A stretch of 64,000 nt of DNA from CAWFPR01 sp963817635 (GTDB lineage Bacteria > Acidobacteriota > Vicinamibacteria > Vicinamibacterales > 2-12-FULL-66-21), in NCBI GenBank assembly GCA_963817635.1, contig CAWFPR010000024.1, forward strand, positions 124,001-188,000. The letters are read 5' to 3'. The notes beneath the pieces are model-generated. The model had not been told where the DNA came from. It searched no databases and saw nothing but the letters and a program-made list of their open reading frames with translations. This document shows positions 28,878 to 36,892 of the stretch, in pieces. The translations under genes were made by a program, and so were the position numbers. How positions within the stretch are numbered: the stretch's first letter is position 1; each line of letters opens with the position of its first letter.

Positions 28878-29377
28878 TGGCCGACACACCCGGCACCGAG
28901 CCGCTGTGGCGCGACGAGTTCTCGGTGCATGCCGAGGACGAGAAGTTCGTGACCCGGCGGCAGTTCGCGAAGTTCCTGACGCTGACGAGCGTCGCCATGG
29001 CCGCGGGCAATGTGTGGATTCTGGCCAAGAGCTGGATGTATCGCCCCCCCGCGTATCCGGCGCGCATCGTCGCCTCGGCCGGCGAGGTGCTGGTGGGCGG
29101 CGTGAAGCTGTTCAACTACCCGACGGACGAGGATCCGTGCATCATGATCCGCACGTCGGAGGATACGTACGTCGCCTACAGCCAGATTTGCACGCATTTG
29201 TCGTGCGCCGTGTTCTACAGCGCCGCGAGCAACCACATCGAGTGCCCGTGCCACAAGGGCTCGTTCTCGGCAGCCGACGGCTCGGTGCTGGCCGGGCCGC
29301 CGCCGCGTCGCCTGCCGCGCGTGATCCTCGAGCGTCGCGGCAACGATCTGGTCGCCACCGGCATGGGCGCGCTCTGA
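28877..29377 (+). CDS. Rieske [2Fe-2S] protein with Tat-like membrane anchor
   Basis: A 166-residue Rieske protein. The cluster ligands are in CTHLSCAV and CPCHKGSF, the QcrA-type pattern including the disulfide cysteines. The N-terminus has TRRQFAKFLTLTSVAMAAGN, a twin-arginine-like motif before a hydrophobic helix, so it is probably anchored with the Rieske domain outside the cytoplasm. A Rieske subunit is not a standard part of nitrate reductases, whereas it is normal in bc-type quinol oxidases. No cytochrome b/c1 partner is adjacent except the NarI-like domain of the first gene. The reading frame is intact and is coupled to its neighbours by TGATG overlaps. Confidence 0.85.
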   Translation: MADTPGTEPLWRDEFSVHAEDEKFVTRRQFAKFLTLTSVAMAAGNVWILAKSWMYRPPAYPARIVASAGEVLVGGVKLFNYPTDEDPCIMIRTSEDTYVAYSQICTHLSCAVFYSAASNHIECPCHKGSFSAADGSVLAGPPPRRLPRVILERRGNDLVATGMGAL

Positions 29378-29601
29378 TGCCGCGCTCCACCAATCGCAGC
29401 GGTCTCGTGGCTATCGACGCCATGCTGGCGCTCATCGCAATCGTGCTGATCGTGCAGATGTGGCTGCTCTCGGCTACGCTCGAGGCGTATCTCGGGGGGC
29501 GGCATTCGGTGGTGCTGCCCGCCGCGCTCGTCTCGATCGGCCTCTGCGCCGCGTGCATCGCGCTGGGCGCCGCCGCGCGCAGAGCCGGGCGGCGCGAGTA
29601 G
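29377..29601 (+). CDS. Small two-helix membrane protein
   Basis: A 74-residue protein with two predicted TM helices (LVAIDAMLALIAIVLIVQMW and VLPAALVSIGLCAACIALGA) and a basic C-terminus. It overlaps the Rieske stop as TGATG, so it belongs to the operon, perhaps as a small assembly or structural subunit of the membrane complex. The family is not identified with certainty. It is the last gene before a patch of remnants. Confidence 0.7.
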   Translation: MPRSTNRSGLVAIDAMLALIAIVLIVQMWLLSATLEAYLGGRHSVVLPAALVSIGLCAACIALGAAARRAGRRE

Positions 29602-29668
29602 CGAGTCGCGCAGCGCGGTCAGCGGATCGATCCGCGAGGCGAGCAAGACCGGCAGATAACTCGCCAAC
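29602..29668 (-). pseudogene. C-terminal scrap of an orphan ABC permease
   Basis: On the minus strand this reads LASYLPVLLASRIDPLTALR DS, the terminal signature of the acidobacterial permeases seen intact elsewhere in the window (compare ALRASRVEPMQALRYE at the end of the 37.6-40.1 kb gene). Nothing upstream on this strand continues the permease. It marks the edge between the nitrate operon and the mosaic region. The stretch from here to 29898 otherwise holds nothing I recognise. Confidence 0.6.
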
Positions 29669-29898
29669 CCCTCAGCGCTGCGCCCGCGCCAGATTGGTGA
29701 CAGCGGCGGGGCCTCGCGTGTGCACAACCGAATAGATCATTGCGATGTCGGGTCGGGCTCGGCAGGTCGGATGACTGTCTCAACCTGGCGGACAAGCTGG
29801 GCGCAACGATGGTCCTGGGGCGGGCCGTGGCACAATCGGCCCGTCCCCGGAAACGACCCGTCGTCGTTGGCTCCTGGCGGACAAGAAGGGAGAGAGCC

Positions 29899-30689
29899 GT
29901 GGCTGGACATGTGCGTCGACGGGCAATGGCCGGCAGGACCTTCGTGGGATTGCTCGGCGTGGCGTTGGTCGGCGTGACGGCCGGGACGGCGCGGGCCCAG
30001 GCGTGCACCGATGAGCTGATCATGAGCCAGGTGAGAAAGTGGGAGTTCCGGGGACACATGGGCCACTTGACGAGGCCCGGGGTGCCCAGAGCGCCGAGGG
30101 GACCATGTTCCGCACGACGGACGCCTGGCACCAGATGTTCGTCGCGGCATATCCCGAAGGCCGGGGCGGAGTGATCTACGGTGAGCAGATCGAGGAGGTC
30201 AGGAAGGAGCTCACGGGCGACACCCTCGCCGCCGTGCTCAAGGGCCTGAACGAGCAACTGGCGGCCATGGGGCCGGAGCGGCAGAAGCGGGCCGCGGCGA
30301 TCGAGAAGATGCGCGAGCAGGAAATCACGCCCATCGACCGCTACCTCGCCACGACGCCGGCGTCCGTCCTCCAGCAAGTGGCCATCCCGAAGGCGCCGGG
30401 CGACCACCGCGGGTTCATCACGGAGAAGGAGGGCGGCCACAAGATCGGCGTGATCGAGTTTGCCGTCGGGATGACCATCCTGTTCGTGAGGCCGTCGCTC
30501 GGGGCCTACGTCGCCAGCCTCTGGCTGCTGCTGGTTGCGGCCAACCTCGTGCTGGGCGGGCACTTCGACATCGCCGTGCGCGACGCTGTGCTGGCGGTCG
30601 CCGCGTTCTCCCTGGCTCAGCTGTGCGCGGTGGAGGCGACGGCCGCGGAGCGGGCCCCAGGCGTGGCCCGGGTGGCCGTGCGCGCGTGA
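29899..30689 (+). CDS. Exported or membrane protein of unknown function (one frameshift)
   Basis: I do not recognise the family. The GTG at 29899 follows AGAAGGGAGAG and gives a signal peptide (GRTFVGLLGVALVGVTAGTA, then RAQACTDELIM). After a frame change near 30060, the protein continues with a charged helical region rich in Glu/Lys (EQIEEVRKELTGDTLAAVLK and AAAIEKMREQEITPIDRYLA). It ends with two or three TM helices (YVASLWLLLVAANLVLGGHF, AVLAVAAFSLAQL). The overall plan is a periplasmic coiled segment tethered by C-terminal helices. It stands alone between remnants. Confidence 0.55.
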
Positions 30690-30704
30690 CCCTTAGCGCC
30701 CGCG

Positions 30705-30999
30705 CGTTCGAGCAGTTCAACAGGGCGGCGGCACGCAGGCCCGCCGCCGCCCGCATCACATATTTCTCGAACACCAGACCGTCGTTGTCGTAGACGGTCA
30801 GCGCGAGGATCGGCACGTCCCGGAACCGCTCGCGCAACCGGCCGATTCCTTCGATCCCGCTCATACCGGGCAGCCGCAGGTCGGTGAGGATCACGGCCGG
30901 CGGCAGCGCGGCCAGCGCACCGAGCGCGTCTTCCATCGACCGGAAGCTGGCGGACGTCGCTCCAGCCATGTAAAAATCGGATAGCACGATCCAGCTCAA
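30705..30999 (-). pseudogene. Truncated response-regulator receiver domain
   Basis: The minus strand encodes the central part of a NarL/FixJ-type receiver: ALPPAVILTDLRLPGMSGIE, which includes the phosphorylation-site aspartate, and RFRDVPILALTVYDNDGLVF. The N-terminal acidic pocket is missing, since the frame opens at MSWIVLSDFYMAGATSASFR. The last third and the whole output domain are missing too. It is therefore a gene fragment. Bases 30697-30735 on the other strand resemble part of the M14 peptidase gene (around FEQFIRAGGT), suggesting that this point is a junction. Confidence 0.6.
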
Positions 31000-31074
31000 C
31001 GTCGCGTCAGCACCGAATTCCGGCGCGTGTTTGGTGGCACCCCGCTTGCTGACGCACAGGGCAGGAGGCGGTCG

Positions 31075-31449
31075 ATGCCTTTGAGCCCGGCCGGTTCGAC
31101 GCTACGATTTGTGGATGCGGCGCGCCTGCGGATTGCTGACGTCGATCTCTGCCGCCCGGATTTCAGGGGCACCGACGATCAGAAGATCGGCACCCTCGAG
31201 GGTGTGGTGATCGATCCGGTCGCCAGGCGGCTGCGCTTCTTCGTCGTCGCGTCTCACGGCTGGTTCAGGTCGCGACGGTTCCTCCTGCCTGCCGAGTGGC
31301 CCGCGCGGATCGAGGCGGGTCGCAACGCCCTGCGCGTGGAACTCCATCCAAATGACCTGGCGCAATTCGAGGAGTTCGACCGCTTCGCGGCGCCGGCTCA
31401 CTCGGACGACGACCTGATCGAATCGATGTTCCACCACCGCGTGGCGTGA
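31075..31449 (+). CDS. PRC-barrel-like small protein
   Basis: A 124-residue cytoplasmic protein whose middle part resembles a PRC-barrel: DDQKIGTLEGVVIDPVARRL, then RFFVVASHGWFRSRRFLLPA. The ATG at 31075 follows AGGAGG with ideal spacing, so this start is firm. PRC-barrel proteins bind partners in photosynthetic, ribosome-maturation or stress contexts; no specific role can be assigned. The final residues are acidic and His-rich (SDDDLIESMFHHRVA). It appears intact within the mosaic region. Confidence 0.68.
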   Translation: MPLSPAGSTLRFVDAARLRIADVDLCRPDFRGTDDQKIGTLEGVVIDPVARRLRFFVVASHGWFRSRRFLLPAEWPARIEAGRNALRVELHPNDLAQFEEFDRFAAPAHSDDDLIESMFHHRVA

Positions 31450-31459
31450 GCCGCCTCCG

Positions 31460-31582
31460 ATCGCCGGTCCGAGCCCGTCACCTGAGACCTCCGGCGCGAC
31501 GACGGCGCTCAGCGCGAACGTGTGGCGCACATCCCAGGCGGTCGGCCCGTAGTCCAGCGCCTGGTTCGACGGATCCGACAGT
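31460..31582 (-). pseudogene. Fragment of a TonB-dependent receptor
   Basis: The minus strand reads LSDPSNQALDYGPTAWDVRH followed by TFALSAVVAPEV. This is the characteristic 'DYGP..FD.RH.F..S' strand of acidobacterial carboxypeptidase-regulatory-like TonB receptors. Only about 40 residues remain. The fragment ends exactly where copy 2 of the 77-bp repeat begins, so the receptor gene was cut at the repeat. Confidence 0.6.
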
Positions 31583-31659
31583 CCGTGTGGCGGGGGCGCG
31601 CGTCTGAGAACGGGCCTTCCGTTAACTTGGGCGGCTCTAACTAATGCTGCCTATCGTCG
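31583..31659. repeat. Dispersed 75-77 bp direct repeat, copy 2
   Basis: Identical to 19222-19296 apart from two extra bases (CT after TCTAA). It lies between a TonB-receptor fragment on one side and an alpha/beta-hydrolase fragment on the other, both on the minus strand and both interrupted at the repeat edges. It therefore marks a recombination or insertion junction. No transposase or integrase is nearby. Confidence 0.85.
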
Positions 31660-31946
31660 GCCGCTGAAGCCAATTGCTGCGGATGTACCTCGAGCAGATC
31701 GGCTCGAACCCGCGCCCGGCTCGGGTGATCGACGGGCGGCACGCCGGCAAACCCTGCCAGCGTGAGCACGTGGCACTGGTACCGCGGGCGGAAATGCTCG
31801 ACGACCTGCTGCCACACGTCACCCGACGACAGCAGCCCGGGAACGAGTAGCATCGCCGGACCCGACCCCGTTACTTCGACGGTGACGGCCGGCGCGGCCC
31901 GCTGAGCCGCCGCGAGATGGAGCGCGAGCGCGATCGAAGCCCACAT
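31660..31946 (-). pseudogene. 5' part of an exported alpha/beta hydrolase, truncated at the repeat
   Basis: The fragment begins with a signal-like segment (MWASIALALHLAAAQRAAPA), then the alpha/beta-hydrolase start (GPAMLLVPGLLSSGDVWQQV and CHVLTLAGFAGVPPVDHPS). After a one-base shift it continues toward the strand before the nucleophile elbow (YIRSNWLQRPTIG). It stops there, at the edge of copy 2 of the 77-bp repeat. The GxSxG serine and everything downstream are missing, so the protein cannot be active. Confidence 0.7.
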
Positions 31947-31966
31947 GCAGCCGACGCCGCCATCGT

Positions 31967-32857
31967 CTACTTGACGACCTTCATCTCGATCGGCGTGTAG
32001 CCGGCCTTCGTGTACGTCGCGCGGCAGTCGAACGCCCGGCGTGCGACGCCCGGCGAGCCGGCTCCCATGTTGTTCATGCCGGCGCCCGTGCGCTCGCTGA
32101 CCTCGTAGGTGTCGGTCATCGATGCAGGCAGGAACAGGTCGAGCTCCGCGTCGTGGCTGTAGTCGACCGTGATGCGTGCGGTTTCGGTGTCGGACTGCAT
32201 GGAGAGCTCCGTGCGCAGGACGCGGCCGGTCGCCGGCTCGACCCAGAGCCTGCCGCGCGCCCAGGCGTTGCCCGGCGTGGGCAGCACGTAGTTCGGCGGC
32301 GTCGGCGGCTTCACCTTCGTCTCCTGAAACGCGAGCCCCACCGTCTCGATCCCCTCGATCTTCTTCTTCCCGTCGATCTTGAAGGCCGAGCGCATGTGGT
32401 GGTCGGGATCGACGAAGCGCAGCGCGAGCGTCGGGTCGTTCAGCCGGATGATGATCTCATCCTGGAAGTATCGGAGCGACTCGTTGGCGTAGTCCTGCGC
32501 CCGGTCCCACGTCGCCTGGCTTGGCTTGGCGAGCACGGTCGTGATCCGAGGCGTCCGCTCGCGCAGCGCGTTGGCGTCCACCGCGAACGGATCGCGCAGC
32601 GCCATCACGCGGCCGTTGAGGTCGAGCAGGACGATGTCGGACGAGATGCGCCGGCTGTAGACGATGCGTCCACCCGAGACGTCGAGGAGGGTGTACTCCT
32701 CCTGAAGCGTGACGCCGGACAGCTTCGACGCATAGTCACTGATGTACCCGGAAACGGCGCGCAGGAGATCGGCCGCCGTGACACCCTTCTGGGCCGCCAC
32801 TGGCGCCGAGAGGATCGGGGCAGCCGCAAGCATGACGAACCCGAAGATCCGTTTCAT
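31967..32857 (-). CDS. Conserved exported protein of unknown function
   Basis: A 296-residue protein with a signal peptide (MKRIFGFVMLAAAPILSAPV AAQ). The mature part is mostly beta-strand-like, with GVTLQEEYTLLDVSGGRIVY, RYFQDEIIIRLNDPTLALRF, and a C-terminal region resembling outer-membrane lipoprotein-sorting folds (GRLWVEPATGRVLRTELSMQ). Proteins of this kind are frequent in acidobacterial genomes, but I know no function. The ATG at 32857 is preceded by AGAGGTG. The gene is intact and stands alone between two remnants. Confidence 0.72.
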   Translation of the reverse strand: MKRIFGFVMLAAAPILSAPVAAQKGVTAADLLRAVSGYISDYASKLSGVTLQEEYTLLDVSGGRIVYSRRISSDIVLLDLNGRVMALRDPFAVDANALRERTPRITTVLAKPSQATWDRAQDYANESLRYFQDEIIIRLNDPTLALRFVDPDHHMRSAFKIDGKKKIEGIETVGLAFQETKVKPPTPPNYVLPTPGNAWARGRLWVEPATGRVLRTELSMQSDTETARITVDYSHDAELDLFLPASMTDTYEVSERTGAGMNNMGAGSPGVARRAFDCRATYTKAGYTPIEMKVVK

Positions 32858-33022
32858 GAGGCACCTCTGGTGGCAGCGCTGATGCCGACAGCATACCAAC
32901 AAGCTCAGCCGGCGTCACCCCACACGATTTCGCCGCGTCGGCCCGATCGTCGGGCGTGACAGGCGTGTAAGACCCGCACCCGTTCCGCCAGTGTTCACGG
33001 GCGAAACGAAGAGCACGTGGAC

Positions 33023-33270
33023 CCGGGCCGGGGGCACGCTCGTCTGCCTGAACAACGCCACTGCGGTCGCCATCCGGCAGTTCAACCTGCCGGTGCGCAA
33101 CGTCGTCGCGGGATTGCGGCCCGAGGAGTTCTTCCTGCGCGGGTCCATCGTCGAGGCCACGGTCGAGCAGTCGAGCCCGGTGATGGCCGGCATGCCCCTG
33201 CCCCCGCAGGCGGCGCTGTTCGCCGACCGCAGCCCGGTTTTCGAAACGCTCGACGGCTTCAGTGGAACCG
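33023..33270 (+). pseudogene. Remnant of an M14 carboxypeptidase gene
   Basis: About 80 codons reproduce an internal part of the intact M14 gene at 11.2-13.8 kb: RAGGTLVCLNNATAVAIRQF, GLRPEEFFLRGSIVEATVEQ, SSPVMAGM, and VFETLDGFSGT. Differences are mostly synonymous or conservative, with a two-codon insertion (MPLPPQ). No start, catalytic domain or end is present. It is a decayed or recombined paralogue piece, not an expressed gene. Confidence 0.8.
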
Positions 33271-33334
33271 CGCACTCTGTTGCTGCTCCGTCGAGCGACT
33301 TACTACCGCGCCGACCGCTGAAGGAAACGGACGC

Positions 33335-34504
33335 TCACCGCAGGCGCTGCAGGCCGTCCTCGACGACGGCCGATAGGCGGCCGAACACCTCGTCGAAACT
33401 CCCGGTGCCATCGATCCGGACGACTTCGTGGCGCTCGCTGTATTTCGAGATCACTGGCAGCGTCTTCGTCTCGTGCTCCTGCAGGCGCTTGACGATCTTC
33501 GCCGTGCTCGTGTCGTAGGGCATGCACCCTGACGTCTTGCTGCGGGCATCGAGCCGTGCGATCAGCTCGAGCGTCGGCACCTCGAGCTCGATGATTCGCG
33601 AGATCGATGACCCGTGCTTCTTCAGGAGCGCATCCAGGATGTACGACTGCACGTGCGTCCGCGGGTAGCCCTTGAAGATGAACCCTTTCACGCCGTTCGA
33701 CGCCGCAAGCTTCTGCTCGATCAGTTGCACGACGATTTCGTCCGGGACGAGCTGCCCGCTTTCGTACAGCGCGGTGATGCGCCGGCCGATCTCGGTATCG
33801 CGCCGGATTTCCTCGTCCAGCATCGGACCTGTCGCGACGTACTCCAGATCGTACGCCTTCGCGAGCGCGCGTCCCTGCGAGCCCCGTCCCGAACCGGGAT
33901 ATCCGAAAACGACCACGTTGAACAACCGCTTGTGCAGTTCCTCGATCAGGATCGCGTCGATGCGATCGCGAACGGTGGCAACCGTCCGGGTGCCGTCCAT
34001 CTCTCGGTACAGATCGCGGTCCTTGAAGAACTGCAGCACGGGCAGCGTCTTCTCCGAGTACTCACGCAATCTATTGCGGATCACGGTCTCGTTGTCGTCG
34101 CTGCGCCCGGAGGTCGCGCCGCGCTGCAGCAGGCGCCCGACCGATTCCTCCTCGGGGACTGCCAGGCCGATTAGACACGTCAGCGACGTGTGCAGCTTCA
34201 GCATCAACCCTTCGAGGATGTATGCCTGCACGTAGGTACGCGGGAAGCCGTCGAACAGGAAGCCGCGCGCGTTCGGGTTGCCTGTGATCGTGTTCTCGAT
34301 GATCTGGACGATGATCTCGTCGGAAACGAGACCGCCGGCCGCGATGATGCTCTGGGCCTCGAGACCGAGTTTCGTCCCGTTGGCCATCTCTTTCCGCAAC
34401 AGGTCGCCGGTGGAGATGTAGAAGAGGCCGTATTTCTTGATCAGGAACTCAGACTGCGTGCCCTTGCCGGCGCCGGGCGGGCCGAATAGCGCGATGTTGA
34501 GCAT
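33335..34504 (-). CDS. Tandem two-domain adenylate kinase
   Basis: A 389-residue protein made of two adenylate-kinase domains. Domain 1 (about residues 1-190) has an intact P-loop GPPGAGKGT, the NMP-binding FLFDGFPRTYVQ, and a lid with RGATSGRSDDNE. Domain 2 (about 195-389) has GYPGSGRGS, where the P-loop lysine is replaced by arginine, then FIFKGYPRTHVQ and RLDARSKTSGCMPYD. Domain 1 should interconvert AMP, ADP and ATP; domain 2 is probably non-catalytic or regulatory. I recall similar double-length kinases from Bacteroidota-like sources, so lateral acquisition is possible but unproven. The frame is fully intact. Confidence 0.87.
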   Translation of the reverse strand: MLNIALFGPPGAGKGTQSEFLIKKYGLFYISTGDLLRKEMANGTKLGLEAQSIIAAGGLVSDEIIVQIIENTITGNPNARGFLFDGFPRTYVQAYILEGLMLKLHTSLTCLIGLAVPEEESVGRLLQRGATSGRSDDNETVIRNRLREYSEKTLPVLQFFKDRDLYREMDGTRTVATVRDRIDAILIEELHKRLFNVVVFGYPGSGRGSQGRALAKAYDLEYVATGPMLDEEIRRDTEIGRRITALYESGQLVPDEIVVQLIEQKLAASNGVKGFIFKGYPRTHVQSYILDALLKKHGSSISRIIELEVPTLELIARLDARSKTSGCMPYDTSTAKIVKRLQEHETKTLPVISKYSERHEVVRIDGTGSFDEVFGRLSAVVEDGLQRLR

Positions 34505-34990
34505 GAAAAGCTCCGTTGCCGATCGCGCACCTGGGGGGCGTGGGCGCGTAATCCATCGATTGTGTCACGTCGCGATGCGAAGGTGCGCGAACGACGCGCC
34601 GCCTACGTCTCGTCGGGAAGCCTGGGGCCGGCCGGTGTTCGATCGGCAGGCTGCTGACGGCGATCGATGGTGACGATGCAGTCGGCGCTCCGCAAGTGAT
34701 TCGCCGGGATGTCCTGCGTCACGATCTCTCAGGCTCAGCAAGCCGATCAACCCGATGGCTCGGAGCGAGCCGTCTGAAGCTCGACCGAGCCGGCGTCCAA
34801 ACCCTGACGCTGCACTTGGCAGCAGACCACGATCGTCCACGCTCGCGACCTCCCCCGGACGCGTGCGTCGAGGACGAATAATCACCACCGACGACCGCCG
34901 GCGGGACGCACGTGAGCGACGCCGGCCCAGGCCCGTCGGGTCACGCGAAGGAGGGGACGGCCCAAGGCCGCCCCTGCTCCCGCGACGCGA
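34505..34990. other. Intergenic stretch without a clear gene
   Basis: Nearly 490 bp between the kinase and the SBP56-like gene. The minus strand around 34600-34730 reads EIVTQDIPANHLRSADCIVT, which could be the decayed end of some enzyme gene, but the similarity is too short to name. Near 34953-34977 an imperfect GC-rich hairpin (GGGGCGGC pairing with GCCGTCCCC) lies just past the stop of the SBP56-like gene. It might act as a weak terminator, though no T-run follows. Confidence 0.4.
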
Positions 34991-36274
34991 TCACTTCATG
35001 GTCAGTCCGTGCGGCCGCGCGGGTCCTGTCGGAAACGCGGTGTTGAAATCGAGATCGAAGCGCCGGTCGAGCTCGAGATGGTTCTGGTGCACCTTGATGA
35101 CGTGTACGTGATGATCTCCTTCGAAGTGGATCTTGCCGAAGTCGTCCTCATTGAGGAAGTAGTCGCTCACCACCAGGCGCTTGTCGTCGTCGGTGAGCTT
35201 GATCATGTGCGGACCGGCGTTCAGCCCGAGGTTGACGATCCCGCTCTGAACGGGATGCTCGGGATCGCTCACGTCGAGCATGCCGATCTGCCCCGCCTGG
35301 AAGGACGCGAAGATCAGCCGGTCGCCGGAGTTCGGCATCGCGAGGAGCTGCGTCATCCCGCCACGCACCGGCACCTCCACGTGGGGAACGATGTCTTCGC
35401 AGTCGAAGACGGTTTTGTAGGTCCCCCTTGCGGTGTCCACGAGGTAGACGAGACCGTCGAACATGCCCGCCGTGAACGCGCGCCCCCTCCGGTCTCCGGG
35501 GATCAGCTTGACGTCCATCGTCCCGACGGCGGTGGGAATCACGATCGAGCGGACGATTGAGCGGTTCCTGAAATTCCACACGCGGATGATCCCGCGCAGC
35601 ATCGGGTCGCCGGGCACCACGTTCAGCGAGCTGTCGGGCATCATGAAGTCCGAGGTGACCATCAGGTTGAGGTCGGGACGTACCGAGATCCCGTGCGGGT
35701 TGAAGTCGTGCTCGGGAGGCATCTCGGGCCATTCGCCGACCATGGCAAGGTTCCGATCGAACTCGGCCACACGACCGGGGACGCCGCCCGTGTAGGAGCC
35801 CATCTGGGTCACCAGGAATCCGCCGTTCTCGAGCGGCAGGAAGTCGTCCGTGATGTTCGAGAGCGTGCCGTTGGTGGAGAAGAGGTACCTCGGATAGCGC
35901 GCATCCGAGACGTCGAAGAAGAAGATGCTGTTCTGGCCGCGCAGCAGAGCCAGCAGGCCGCCGCACGCGAGAATCTTCTTGTCAGCCGACAGGTTGCAGT
36001 GGTGCGGCTCGTTCCCGGCGTTGCCCGGTCCCGGCACGGGCACGGTCCTGATGACCTTGCCGTAGGTCCGCGAGCTTTCGTCGAAGTCCACGACCGCCAG
36101 GAAGTCCGGTGCGACGCGGGCCTGGTCGCCCGCCCAGACGTAGAGCGTCTTGGGCGGCTTCTCTTTCCGCCCGTGTTCGTTCGTTGCGCTGAATGCAGTC
36201 CCGGCGAGAACCAGCACGAGGACGGCCATCGTCTGCAGCTTGCGCCCTCCGTGGGCCTTCTGATGGGTGTTCAT
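34991..36274 (-). CDS. Exported SBP56/methanethiol oxidase-like beta-propeller
   Basis: A 427-residue protein of the selenium-binding protein 56 family. Family signatures are GNEPHHCNLSADKKILACGG, FFFDVSDARYPRY, ITDDFLPLENGGFLVTQMGS, HDFNPHGISVRPDLNLMVTS, and GTMDVKLIPGD. Histidines in HHCN, NPHG and HHVHVI match the metal-site positions of bacterial methanethiol oxidases. An N-terminal hydrophobic segment (MAVLVLVLAGTAFSATNE) indicates export. The ATG at 36274 follows AAAGGAG. The role is probably oxidation of methanethiol or a related thiol in the periplasm, by family. It has no operon partner here. Confidence 0.82.
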   Translation of the reverse strand: MNTHQKAHGGRKLQTMAVLVLVLAGTAFSATNEHGRKEKPPKTLYVWAGDQARVAPDFLAVVDFDESSRTYGKVIRTVPVPGPGNAGNEPHHCNLSADKKILACGGLLALLRGQNSIFFFDVSDARYPRYLFSTNGTLSNITDDFLPLENGGFLVTQMGSYTGGVPGRVAEFDRNLAMVGEWPEMPPEHDFNPHGISVRPDLNLMVTSDFMMPDSSLNVVPGDPMLRGIIRVWNFRNRSIVRSIVIPTAVGTMDVKLIPGDRRGRAFTAGMFDGLVYLVDTARGTYKTVFDCEDIVPHVEVPVRGGMTQLLAMPNSGDRLIFASFQAGQIGMLDVSDPEHPVQSGIVNLGLNAGPHMIKLTDDDKRLVVSDYFLNEDDFGKIHFEGDHHVHVIKVHQNHLELDRRFDLDFNTAFPTGPARPHGLTMK

Positions 36275-36673
36275 GGCGCTCCTTTCTCCATGGCTCCAGG
36301 GGTGGTTCCCTTCCACCCCTGTCGTGTATGTCCGCGCGCACGCGGACGAACGGGAGCTCTATTGGTAGGCCCTCGGCGGCTGCCAATCAATTCCCGCGAG
36401 CTTCCCTGGCGGTTACATGTTGATTCCCATGGAAGGGGCGACCGCGGCGGAGGCGCAACGGTCGAGGTTGCCGCACGTTTGAAGGTCCGAGCGGCCCGGC
36501 ATCCTTGGAACCTCGACCGTTGGTTTTCCGGTGGGCATGGCCGGACGCCCAACTGATTGTCGGCTGCCGCCCGGGTCACCGCAGCCGGCGCCTCCGCTCT
36601 TCGGGCATGGAGCCGAAGGGCGCGGGCCGCCTGAGCGCTTGCCGGTCGGTTACGAAGGCCGTACAGTAGTCCC
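36275..36673. other. Intergenic stretch without a recognised gene
   Basis: About 400 bp separating the SBP56-like gene from the AbiEii-type pair, and containing the divergent promoters of both. Only short arginine-rich shadow frames are present. I see no repeat, hairpin with T-run, or obvious promoter consensus. Confidence 0.45.
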
Positions 36674-36892
36674 ATGCAGGAACAGGCCGCCGTCGCGACA
36701 GCGTTCCGGGCCACGCTCGACCTGTTCGAAACCGGTGTTCGGCTGATGTATCAGAATCTCCGCCGGCGCCACCCAGAGGCGAGCGACGAGGAAATCGAGC
36801 GTGCCCTGCGCGAGTGGCTGCAGCGGCGCCCCGGTGCCGAATTCGGGGATTGCCCCGGAGTTCGTTTGGACGTGAACACGCGCCTCGCGTGA
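36674..36892 (+). CDS. Small protein preceding AbiEii-type toxin, putative antitoxin
   Basis: A 72-residue acidic-basic helical protein (FRATLDLFETGVRLMYQNLR, HPEASDEEIERALREWL). It resembles the small helical proteins found directly upstream of AbiEii-family nucleotidyltransferase genes. Its stop overlaps the next start as GTGA, so the two are translated together. The antitoxin role is inferred from this arrangement only. Confidence 0.65.
   Translation: MQEQAAVATAFRATLDLFETGVRLMYQNLRRRHPEASDEEIERALREWLQRRPGAEFGDCPGVRLDVNTRLA

Noticed and set aside
31583..31659. Integron attC site
   Set aside because: The TCTAAC-like end and adjacent toxin genes are suggestive, but a paired GTTRRRY core and the full imperfect palindrome are missing and copy 1 lacks the AAC.
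34600..34730. Remnant of 5-formyltetrahydrofolate cyclo-ligase
   Set aside because: About 20 residues look vaguely similar to its C-terminus, which is too little to assign.
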